Source: Sphingomonadaceae bacterium (GTDB lineage Bacteria > Pseudomonadota > Alphaproteobacteria > Sphingomonadales > Sphingomonadaceae). Taken from it: a DNA stretch of 5,155 bases. How positions within the stretch are numbered: position 1 is the first letter of the stretch; each line of letters opens with the position of its first letter. Of this stretch, positions 1 through 5,079 are shown in pieces. Location: the NCBI GenBank assembly GCA_016462305.1, contig JAEMTM010000128.1:1-5155 (forward strand). Direction: 5' to 3'. Below the pieces are notes generated by a model. The model did not search any database, was not told where the DNA came from, and worked only from the letters and a program-made list of their open reading frames with translations. The position numbers and the translations under genes were made by a program.

Positions 1-1
1 A

Positions 2-40
2 CAATCCGTTTTTATCGCATATGGTTGGAGGGCAGCCATT
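2..40 (+). repeat. Intergenic repeat copy R1 (partial, cut by window edge)
   Basis: This stretch aligns without gaps to 505-543 with about 28 of 39 bases identical; the best block is around TTTTATCGC. It corresponds to the second half of copy R2. Its first half would lie left of the window, so R1 may be a whole copy truncated by the edge. It precedes the small plus-strand membrane-protein gene. The function is unknown, and similarity was judged by eye. Confidence 0.5.
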
Positions 41-156
41 CGTTCAGTCTGTGAACCAACGGCGGCTATCAGCGGCGGGACATTGTTGTCTGTATGTCTG
101 GAATATTGTGGGGAAGCGGATGTTGCTTTTTCAAACAACGGTGGCAAATAGGACTA

Positions 157-462
157 ATGGATTTTTCCTACTTCGTCGCCGGTTTCGTAGCTCTCATTGT
201 TGGAATTGCGGGATCGATCATATTTGTAGTCAAACGCGGTCACTCCTTCCCTTTGCTTTTTGCTTCATTGGTAGCCGTGACAGTCGTAATTGATTTCATG
301 CTCCTCATCGATTGGTGCACCGCTGATTTAATAACGGCAAACTTCCTGGTTACCGACTTCGCATTCTTCACAGTCTACGCGTTGGTCGGGTGCTCTATCG
401 GTACTATTCCAGTGCTCGCGGGAAGAGCGCTTTACCGAAAGCTTCGAGCCTTACGGGGGTAG
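157..462 (+). CDS. Small three-helix membrane protein of unknown function
   Basis: I do not recognise a family. Read from the ATG at 157 it is 101 residues: an N-terminus starting just before a hydrophobic segment (about residues 6-25), a KRGH turn, a second segment (32-52), a polar stretch with WCTAD, a third segment (67-89), and a basic tail rich in Arg and Lys. This suggests an inner-membrane protein with three spans. An in-frame ATG at 94 would add 21 residues containing a CC pair and a KQRW patch. I prefer 157 because the membrane domain begins there and AGGA lies just upstream, although that spacing (3 nt) is short. The 94 start has only a distant purine-rich stretch. It lies between repeat copies R1 and R2 and may be an accessory gene. 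It reads divergently to everything between 540 and 5024. Confidence 0.55.
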   Translation: MDFSYFVAGFVALIVGIAGSIIFVVKRGHSFPLLFASLVAVTVVIDFMLLIDWCTADLITANFLVTDFAFFTVYALVGCSIGTIPVLAGRALYRKLRALRG

Positions 463-463
463 C

Positions 464-478
464 AACTTCGCTGAAGTT
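464..478 (+). other. Short perfect hairpin just after the small membrane-protein gene
   Basis: AACTTC and GAAGTT form a perfect 6-bp stem with a 3-nt GCT loop, starting 2 nt after the TAG stop at 460-462. It could end or protect the transcript. There is no run of T after it, so it is not a convincing Rho-independent terminator. Confidence 0.3.
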
Positions 479-479
479 T

Positions 480-543
480 GTGCCCGCAATCTTGCCGTGT
501 CCCGACAGTCCGCTTTTATCGCGTATACTTGGGAAGCGTTCAT
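480..543 (+). repeat. Intergenic repeat copy R2 (most complete copy)
   Basis: The left part (480-517) matches R3 at 823-860 with 30 of 38 bases identical, ungapped. The right part (505-543) matches R1 at 2-40 with about 28 of 39 identical. R2 therefore links the other two copies into one repeat family characterised by repeated GTCCGC/GCCCGC words. It fills almost the whole gap between two convergent small genes and touches the stop codon of the minus-strand one (540-542). It has no obvious coding content or strong internal symmetry. Confidence 0.55.
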
Positions 544-803
544 TTCCCGTCGCGATTGAGGTGCTTGTTCCACATTGAGCGGATTGTGAAACCGACGACA
601 GCCGAGACCGCCGCAGTCACGCCGAAAACAACGAAGAAGCGGACGCCTTGGCCATCTCGACAAGGGTCGTTTGGACCACAATTGCCGTAGAAAGACAGGA
701 ACATAAGGAAGCCAAAAACCGGCAAACCTACAAGCGTTGCTGCAAGGCAGCCAAACTTGCCTCCAATAGTCCCTGCGCTCTTGTAACCGTTCTCCATCCA
801 CAT
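540..803 (-). CDS. Small two-helix membrane protein with a Cys-containing loop, function unknown
   Basis: It encodes 87 residues with two likely membrane segments (about residues 17-38 and 55-74) joined by a short polar loop, GNCGPNDPCRDGQG, that contains Cys42 and Cys48. The C-terminus is basic (RSMWNKHLNRDGK). The two loop cysteines could form a disulfide if the loop faces the periplasm, which is an inference. Similar short proteins with a C-(x5)-C loop are, from memory, annotated as hypothetical in sphingomonads; no function is known to me. The start at 803 has no clear Shine-Dalgarno, and the second Met (797) is equally possible. The gene lies between R2 and R3, convergent with the small gene to its left. 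An overlapping 116-residue frame on the same strand (451-801) lacks a membrane-protein pattern and is taken as a shadow. Confidence 0.55.
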   Translation of the reverse strand: MWMENGYKSAGTIGGKFGCLAATLVGLPVFGFLMFLSFYGNCGPNDPCRDGQGVRFFVVFGVTAAVSAVVGFTIRSMWNKHLNRDGK

Positions 804-822
804 GAGACTACACTATCTATCA

Positions 823-860
823 GTGTCCGCAATCTTGTTGTGTCCGGAACGCCCGCATTT
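823..860 (+). repeat. Intergenic repeat copy R3
   Basis: It is identical to R2 (480-517) at 30 of 38 positions with no gap, sharing the core CCGCAATCTTG. After 860 the similarity to R2 is lost. It sits 19 bp beyond the start codon of the minus-strand small membrane-protein gene, so it could lie in that gene's promoter or leader region. Confidence 0.55.
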
Positions 861-1035
861 GGCGAAAATTTACAATTACCAATTTTGGCCCGATTTGCTG
901 CACCTTAGCATAATGCCAAAACGTGCATCATTGACCACAAGGTTATCCGTCAATCACGCCACCAGCATGACGCAATTGCGCCGCGCCACATTCCCTGCTT
1001 GGAACACCCAAATTCCCACATTTTTTCAGCAGTCT
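861..1035. other. Gene-free stretch downstream of the permease gene
   Basis: I see no supportable gene here. On the minus strand, downstream of the permease stop, an imperfect stem (910-916 with 925-931, one G-U pair on the minus-strand RNA, 8-nt loop) could act in 3' end formation, but no T-run follows. A T-run at 1020-1026 on the plus strand has only a 4-bp hairpin before it. Possible short peptides on the minus strand lack good ribosome binding sites. Confidence 0.4.
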
Positions 1036-1782
1036 CTAAAGCGGCCCATGGGCTTGCCAGAGTAGCCGGAGCGCGGCGTAGCCGACCAATAACGCCGTTA
1101 GCACACGTAATAAGCGTGGGGAGAGATAGCGCATGCCGAACAGGCTGCCCAACTGTCCGCCGACCAACACCGCGCCGAGTAGCAGTCCATATTGCAGCGC
1201 AGGCTCGGCAAGCGCATGCGCCCCTGATTTCACTATTTGACCAAGCAAGCCCGCCGCCGAGTTGATCAATATGTAAAGCGATGCGAAGGCGGCGATGCGG
1301 CGTGGCTCTGCCCAGCGGATCAGGTGTAAGACCGGTGCCATGAATATGCCCCCGCCGATACCCGACAGGCCGGCCAGCAAGCCTACGCCGCCCGAAAGCG
1401 CCAGCAACAATGGCTTTGGAACCACGCGCGGCGTCATCTTATCCGCTTGGAGAAAAAGGGCGATGGCCGACGCCAACAACGCGCCACCCAATATCGTTAG
1501 GAACACCACTTGCTTCAGCGGCACCAGCCCACCTGCAAAGGCAAGCGGGGCAGACACCATAAGCAAGGGCAGAACCTGCGGCCAAGACACCAAGCCAGCA
1601 CGCACAAAACGGATGCTGCCGCCGGTCACGACGATGATGTTGCAGACAAGGGCAATCACCGGGATCAGCCGGTAATCCACCCCCCATAAAGCAAGCAGCG
1701 CCGTGTAAGTGGACCCGCCGCCAAAGCCGACGGACGCATATATAAAGGCGACAAGAGCAAAGAGGCTGGCCAGCCAGATCAT
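1036..1782 (-). CDS. TSUP-family (TauE/SafE-like) inner-membrane permease
   Basis: This is a 248-residue, almost wholly hydrophobic protein with about eight membrane segments. It shows the two-fold internal arrangement of the TSUP family (formerly DUF81; sulfite, sulfoacetate and other organosulfur or anion exporters). The first half opens with YASVGFGGG (residues 15-23). The second half carries the matching GLSGIGGG-FMAP motif (138-150), followed by ASLYILINSAAGLLG (167-181). The length is typical of the family. The substrate cannot be read from sequence; sulfite or another small anion is only a family-level guess. The ATG at 1782 lies 24 nt after the secA stop, preceded by GAGGG at about 10 nt, so it is probably co-transcribed with secA. 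A direct functional link to protein export is not evident, and the order may reflect read-through. Confidence 0.88.
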   Translation of the reverse strand: MIWLASLFALVAFIYASVGFGGGSTYTALLALWGVDYRLIPVIALVCNIIVVTGGSIRFVRAGLVSWPQVLPLLMVSAPLAFAGGLVPLKQVVFLTILGGALLASAIALFLQADKMTPRVVPKPLLLALSGGVGLLAGLSGIGGGIFMAPVLHLIRWAEPRRIAAFASLYILINSAAGLLGQIVKSGAHALAEPALQYGLLLGAVLVGGQLGSLFGMRYLSPRLLRVLTALLVGYAALRLLWQAHGPL

Positions 1783-1806
1783 CTCCGCTTTTCCCTCATC
1801 TCCTTA
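1783..1806 (-). promoter_or_regulatory. secA-permease junction with two purine-rich ribosome binding sites
   Basis: In the 24 nt between the secA TGA and the permease ATG there is a perfect TAAGGAG (1806-1800), 17 nt from the start, and a GAGGG (1797-1793), 10 nt from the start. The stronger site abuts an ATG (1799-1797) that opens a six-codon frame (MREKRR). Its TGA overlaps the permease ATG as ATGA. Zero spacing makes initiation at that ATG unlikely, so GAGGG is the probable site for the permease. Confidence 0.45.
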
Positions 1807-4536
1807 TCAAAATGCGCCGTGGCAATGCTTATATTTCTTTCCCGAACCGCACGGACATGGGTCGTTGCGGCGCAGATCAGGGTCGCCTGCATATGGGTCG
1901 ATGCCCCCAGATGCCATCGCTGGACGCGGGATCGTCGTTGTCACCAACCCAAGCGAACCGGCGTCAATATCATCGCTGTTATCTTCGCCTGTAAACGGGT
2001 CGATATGCGTTGTCAGGAAATCGGGGAGCTCAGGTAAATCTTGCGGAACAAATTCTTCTTCGGCGCGGAAATCATTGGTGGCGATGGTCTTGGTCACGCC
2101 TTCGCGAATGGCCGACAACATGCGTTCAAACAGGCCAAATGCCTCTTGCTTATATTCGTTGACCGGATTCTTCTGCGCATAAGCACGCAGGTAAATCACC
2201 TGACGCAGGGCATCAAGCGTGGACAAATGCTCTTTCCAATGATGGTCAAGCGTTTGCAGCAAGATACTTTTTTCAACCTGACGCCAGATATTATCGTCAA
2301 GAACAGCGCCCTTCGCCTTGAATTTTTCGGCCGCCATATCGGCGATGCGGGTTTCGATGATTTCGGGTTCAAGACCGTCTTCCTGCAACCAAGCGTCAAT
2401 ATCGGGCGTCATCCCCAACAGCTCAGTGCATTTTTGCTTGAGGCCCTCCACATTCCATTGCTCGGGATAAGTGCCCTCTGGGCAATGGTCGCCGACAAGG
2501 TTGTTGACGGTATCGTTGAGCATATCGTCAATGATGTCATCGACGGCTTGCGCATCCATGATGTCGCTGCGTTGTTCATAGATGACCTTGCGTTGGTCAT
2601 TCATGACATTGTCATATTCGACCAACTGCTTGCGGATGTCATAGTTGCGCGCCTCCACCTTTTTCTGCGCGGTTTCGATGGCTTTGGACAGCCATTTGCC
2701 GCCAATCGCCTCCCCATCTTCAAGGCTGGAGTTCATCATTTTGGAGAATAAGGTTTCGGAGCCGAAAATACGCAAAAGATCGTCATCAAGCGACAGATAA
2801 AAGCGGGAGAGCCCGGGGTCACCTTGACGCCCCGAACGGCCACGCAATTGGTTGTCGATACGGCGGCTTTCATGGCGTTCTGTGGCAAGGACAAATAATC
2901 CGCCGGCTTCGATAACTTTCGCTTTTTCAGCCGCGATTTCGGCTTGCAAGGCCGCGATGGCGGCATCGCGCGCTGGCCCTTCGGGCATATCGCGCAATTC
3001 GTCGTTCAACCGAAATTCAAAATTGCCGCCCAGTTGAATATCCGTACCGCGACCCGCCATGTTGGTGGCGATGGTAACGCTGCCCAACCGCCCGGCTTGC
3101 GCGACAATATGCGCTTCGCTTTCGTGGAAGCGGGCGTTCAGGACGCTGTGCGTGACGTTTTCTTTCTGCAAAAATTCGGACAGCAGCTCTGATTTTTCAA
3201 TCGAGACGGTTCCGACCAATACGGGCTGACCACGGTCATTCGCCTCTTTGATCGTTTTGGCAATCGCGCCAAATTTATCTTGGGTGTTTTTGTAGAATTG
3301 GTCATCCTCATCGACGCGCAGAACGGGCACGTTAGTCGGAATTTCCACAACATTTAACTTGTAGATTTCATGAAACTCGCCAGCCTCGGTGGCCGCAGTG
3401 CCCGTCATCCCGGACAATTTGGGATACATGCGGAAATAATTCTGGAAAGTGATGGTCGCCAGCGTCTGGTTTTCCGGCTCAATATACACGCCTTCCTTGG
3501 CTTCGACCGCTTGGTGCAGGCCGTTGGACCAGCGACGCCCGTCCATCATGCGCCCGGTGAATTCATCGATGATGATGACCTTGCCATCCTTAACGATGTA
3601 ATCAATGTCGCGTTTGAACATCACATTGGCTTTGAGAGCCTGGTCGAGATGGTGGACGACCAAGGTATTCTCATAATCATACAGATTAGAGCCCATCAGC
3701 AAGTCAGCGCCTTCAAGCATCCGCTCGACCTTCTCCGTGCCATCTTCGGTTAGCGTAACATTGCGGCTCTTTTCGTCTTTCTCATAATCGCCCGCGTCCA
3801 ACTGGAGAACGACGGCATGGACCTGCATATAGAGTTCGGATTTGTCGTCGGTCGGGCCGGAAATAATCAGCGGCGTCCGCGCTTCATCGACCAAGATAGA
3901 ATCGACTTCATCGACAATCGCGAAGTTGAACGGGCGCTGCACCATTTGCGCGCGTTCATATTTCATATTGTCGCGCAAATAATCGAAACCAAGTTCGTTG
4001 TTGGTCGCATAGGTAATGTCGCAAGCATATGCGTCGCGGCGATCATGTTCGGCGATGTTCGGGACGACAACCCCTGTCGTAAGGCCAAGGAACCCGTAAA
4101 TCCGGCCCATCCATTCCGCGTCACGGCGGGCCAGATAGTCGTTCACGGTCACAACATGCACGCCCTTGCCCTCAAGCGCGTTGAGATAGCATGGCAATGT
4201 TTCGGTCAAGGTTTTGCCCTCACCCGTGCGCATTTCGGCGATTTCGCCGCGATGCAGCACAATGCCGCCGACCATCTGCACATCGAAATGACGCATAGCC
4301 ATGACGCGCTTTGATGCTTCGCGTACAGTTGCAAACGCCTCTGGCAGTATATCGTCAAGCGTCTCGCCAGCGGCCAGACGATCGCGAAATAACTGCGTCT
4401 GCCCTTTCAGACGTTCATCGTCCATGGCGGCGATGTCGCCTTCAAGCGCGTTGATGTTTTCAACAGTCTTCATGATTGATTTGACGTAACGGTCGTTCGA
4501 CGACCCGAATATGGCTTTGGCAAATCCGCCGAGCAT
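1807..4536 (-). CDS. secA: SecA, preprotein translocase ATPase
   Basis: SecA is the motor that pushes unfolded preproteins through SecYEG in the inner membrane using ATP. This copy is full length (909 residues; E. coli SecA has 901). Visible landmarks in order are Walker A MRTGEGKT (102-109), Walker B with DEVD (209-212) and the following DEART, the preprotein-crosslinking region (about 225-370), IIIDEFTGR (321-329), NMAGRGTDI (492-500), QLRGRSGRQGDPG (563-575, arginine-finger motif VI of NBD2), and the helical scaffold/IRA1 region around 758-800. A variable linker precedes a C-terminal SEC-C zinc motif with Cys894, Cys896, Cys905 and His906, the site that binds SecB and lipid. No key residue is missing. 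The start is secure: AAGGA lies 7 nt upstream and MLGGFAKAIFGSSNDRYVKS is a standard N-terminus. It follows a small secreted ORF by 87 nt and precedes a permease by 24 nt. Confidence 0.99.
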   Translation of the reverse strand: MLGGFAKAIFGSSNDRYVKSIMKTVENINALEGDIAAMDDERLKGQTQLFRDRLAAGETLDDILPEAFATVREASKRVMAMRHFDVQMVGGIVLHRGEIAEMRTGEGKTLTETLPCYLNALEGKGVHVVTVNDYLARRDAEWMGRIYGFLGLTTGVVVPNIAEHDRRDAYACDITYATNNELGFDYLRDNMKYERAQMVQRPFNFAIVDEVDSILVDEARTPLIISGPTDDKSELYMQVHAVVLQLDAGDYEKDEKSRNVTLTEDGTEKVERMLEGADLLMGSNLYDYENTLVVHHLDQALKANVMFKRDIDYIVKDGKVIIIDEFTGRMMDGRRWSNGLHQAVEAKEGVYIEPENQTLATITFQNYFRMYPKLSGMTGTAATEAGEFHEIYKLNVVEIPTNVPVLRVDEDDQFYKNTQDKFGAIAKTIKEANDRGQPVLVGTVSIEKSELLSEFLQKENVTHSVLNARFHESEAHIVAQAGRLGSVTIATNMAGRGTDIQLGGNFEFRLNDELRDMPEGPARDAAIAALQAEIAAEKAKVIEAGGLFVLATERHESRRIDNQLRGRSGRQGDPGLSRFYLSLDDDLLRIFGSETLFSKMMNSSLEDGEAIGGKWLSKAIETAQKKVEARNYDIRKQLVEYDNVMNDQRKVIYEQRSDIMDAQAVDDIIDDMLNDTVNNLVGDHCPEGTYPEQWNVEGLKQKCTELLGMTPDIDAWLQEDGLEPEIIETRIADMAAEKFKAKGAVLDDNIWRQVEKSILLQTLDHHWKEHLSTLDALRQVIYLRAYAQKNPVNEYKQEAFGLFERMLSAIREGVTKTIATNDFRAEEEFVPQDLPELPDFLTTHIDPFTGEDNSDDIDAGSLGLVTTTIPRPAMASGGIDPYAGDPDLRRNDPCPCGSGKKYKHCHGAF

Positions 4537-4542
4537 GGATAA

Positions 4543-4548
4543 TTCCTT
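4543..4548 (-). promoter_or_regulatory. secA ribosome binding site, possibly occludable
   Basis: AAGGAA on the minus strand lies 6 nt from the secA ATG. The wider CAAAGG (4550-4545) is the exact reverse complement of CCTTTG (4612-4607) just after the upstream small ORF. The site could therefore be masked by long-range pairing, extended by up to three G-U pairs. Masking is inferred, not shown. Confidence 0.6.
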
Positions 4549-4564
4549 TGAAATATGTGGGAGA

Positions 4565-4583
4565 CGCGCACATTTGGCGCGCG
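4565..4583 (-). other. GC-rich hairpin in the secA leader
   Basis: CGCGCGC and GTGCGCG (minus strand) pair over 7 bp with one G-U and a 5-nt loop. The hairpin is 16 nt upstream of the secA Shine-Dalgarno. No T-run follows, so it is not a terminator. It may shape the secA translation-initiation region or bring the distal pairing arm nearer. Confidence 0.45.
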
Positions 4584-4600
4584 ATAGGTAGCTATTGAAC

Positions 4601-4616
4601 GCACCCCAAAGGGCGC
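4601..4616 (-). other. Hairpin directly after the small exported ORF, overlapping an anti-ribosome-binding sequence
   Basis: On the minus strand GCGCCC and GGGTGC pair over 6 bp (one G-U) around a UUUG loop, beginning 7 nt after the TAG stop of the 90-residue ORF. The loop and part of the 5' arm contain the CCTTTG complementary to the secA ribosome binding region, so the local and long-range pairings exclude each other. No T-run follows. Confidence 0.4.
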
Positions 4617-4623
4617 AGAAAGC

Positions 4624-4896
4624 CTAACCTAAGATGATGTCGTGCCGGTCCACCGGCGTATCTGGCGTTATGGCAACCAGTTTCGTTGCACCGATGGCGG
4701 GCGCACGTGACGCGCGCGCCTTCGCGGTCTCACGCACCACAGGTTCGCAAGCGGCAACAGCTTCAAGCGCAGCCGCCGCAACATAAGCCTGCGCCACCGC
4801 TGAATCCACTGACGCCGACGCGCAAGACACCGGACGCGCCGCCTCCGCCGCGGAAAATCCGCTCATCATCGCCAGTAGATAAATCAGTAAACGCAT
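4624..4896 (-). CDS. Small Ala-rich exported protein upstream of secA; candidate Sec-activity sensor
   Basis: I recognise no family. The 90-residue product starts with a short basic n-region (MR), a hydrophobic core (LLIYLLAMMSGF, residues 3-14) and a signal peptidase I-like AEA site (17-19), so it is probably exported by Sec. The mature part is Ala-rich (24 Ala in the whole protein), has Cys25 and Cys50, a basic stretch KARASRAPAIG (59-69), and ends PDTPVDRHDIILG. AGGG sits 6 nt before the ATG. Codon use looks like genuine coding sequence. Its position, codirectional and 87 nt upstream of secA with a structured gap, mirrors E. coli secM. The RAPA at 64-67 is reminiscent of RAGP in SecM and RAPG/RAPP in other arrest peptides, but it lies 23 residues from the end. 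It could equally be an ordinary small periplasmic protein. Confidence 0.6.
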   Translation of the reverse strand: MRLLIYLLAMMSGFSAAEAARPVSCASASVDSAVAQAYVAAAALEAVAACEPVVRETAKARASRAPAIGATKLVAITPDTPVDRHDIILG

Positions 4897-4967
4897 GTTT
4901 TGCCCTATGAGGTGCTGCGACGCATATAGGGAGACAAAGGCGGCTCGTCTATCCCGAAGCGTGTTGA

Positions 4968-5024
4968 CTAGCGTGCATTGCCAGTTGCGCTCATTGCGGC
5001 CAACAGATAGACGAAATATATCAT
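4968..5024 (-). CDS. 18-codon leader-peptide-like ORF with signal-sequence character
   Basis: The frame starts at 5024 and ends at TAG 4970-4968, reading MIYFVYLLAAMSATGNAR. It has the strongest Shine-Dalgarno in the window: GGAGG 8 nt before the ATG (GGAGGG, 5037-5032). The peptide is nearly a bare signal sequence. Aligned from its first Met with the next ORF downstream, 8 of 18 residues are identical without gaps, including YLLA and MS. This suggests duplication of a signal-peptide-encoding segment, or convergence. Reading through the TAG would continue for 20 more codons to 4905. It could be a regulatory leader, the remnant of a truncated paralogue, or chance. The good ribosome binding site and promoter-like sequence just upstream favour translation. 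Confidence 0.45.
   Translation of the reverse strand: MIYFVYLLAAMSATGNAR
4994..5022 (+). promoter_or_regulatory. Possible sigma-70-type promoter for argJ
   Basis: TTGCGG (4994-4999) and TATATC (5017-5022) are separated by 17 nt on the plus strand, with the predicted start about 40 nt before the TTG codon of argJ. The match to consensus is modest (3/6 and 4/6). It lies inside the 18-codon ORF on the other strand. Confidence 0.3.
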
Positions 5025-5051
5025 TTACACGCCCTCCAGAAATTTTTTAAT

Positions 5052-5079
5052 TTAATACAAGGTTCCAGATGCTTGTCTA
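5052..5079 (-). promoter_or_regulatory. Possible sigma-70-type promoter for the leader-small ORF-secA unit
   Basis: On the minus strand TAGACA (5079-5074, 5/6 to the -35 consensus) is followed after 16 nt by TATTAA (5057-5052, 4/6 to the -10 consensus), in a locally AT-rich patch. Transcription would start near 5045, giving a short leader of about 20 nt before the strong ribosome binding site and ATG of the 18-codon ORF. It overlaps the ribosome binding site and first codons of argJ on the other strand. Confidence 0.4.

Noticed and set aside
21..293. 90-codon plus-strand frame overlapping the first small membrane-protein gene
   Set aside because: It has an irregular composition rich in Arg, Cys and Phe and no membrane or domain pattern; the alternative frame gives three clean hydrophobic segments.
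464..543. Integron attC-type recombination site at R2
   Set aside because: I found no paired GTTRRRY/RYYYAAC core sites and no long imperfect palindrome; the flanked genes also point in opposite directions.
451..801. 116-codon minus-strand frame overlapping the two-helix protein
   Set aside because: It is Arg/Pro/Cys-rich, typical of an out-of-frame translation, and overlaps the better-supported 87-residue frame almost entirely.
1000..1035. Rho-independent terminator near the T-run at 1020-1026
   Set aside because: The only preceding stem is 4 bp, and the T-run is on the plus strand, where no gene ends nearby.
1295..1675. 126-codon plus-strand frame inside the permease gene
   Set aside because: It is the antisense shadow of a clear TSUP membrane protein; its composition is Pro/Arg/Thr-rich and structureless.
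2041..2751. 236-codon open frame on the plus strand inside secA
   Set aside because: It is antisense to conserved SecA codons, has no family signature or credible ribosome binding site, and is explained by codon bias of the coding strand. The same applies to the plus-strand frames at 3370-3753 and 3817-4314.
4705..4898. RAPA at residues 64-67 as a proven arrest motif
   Set aside because: Four common residues in an Ala/Arg-rich protein are expected by chance, and the position is 23 codons from the stop. It is kept only as a remark within the sensor hypothesis.
4686..4910. 74-codon plus-strand frame opposite the small exported ORF
   Set aside because: It is Pro/Arg/Gln low-complexity composition that arises from the complement of Ala-rich codons, with no ribosome binding site.
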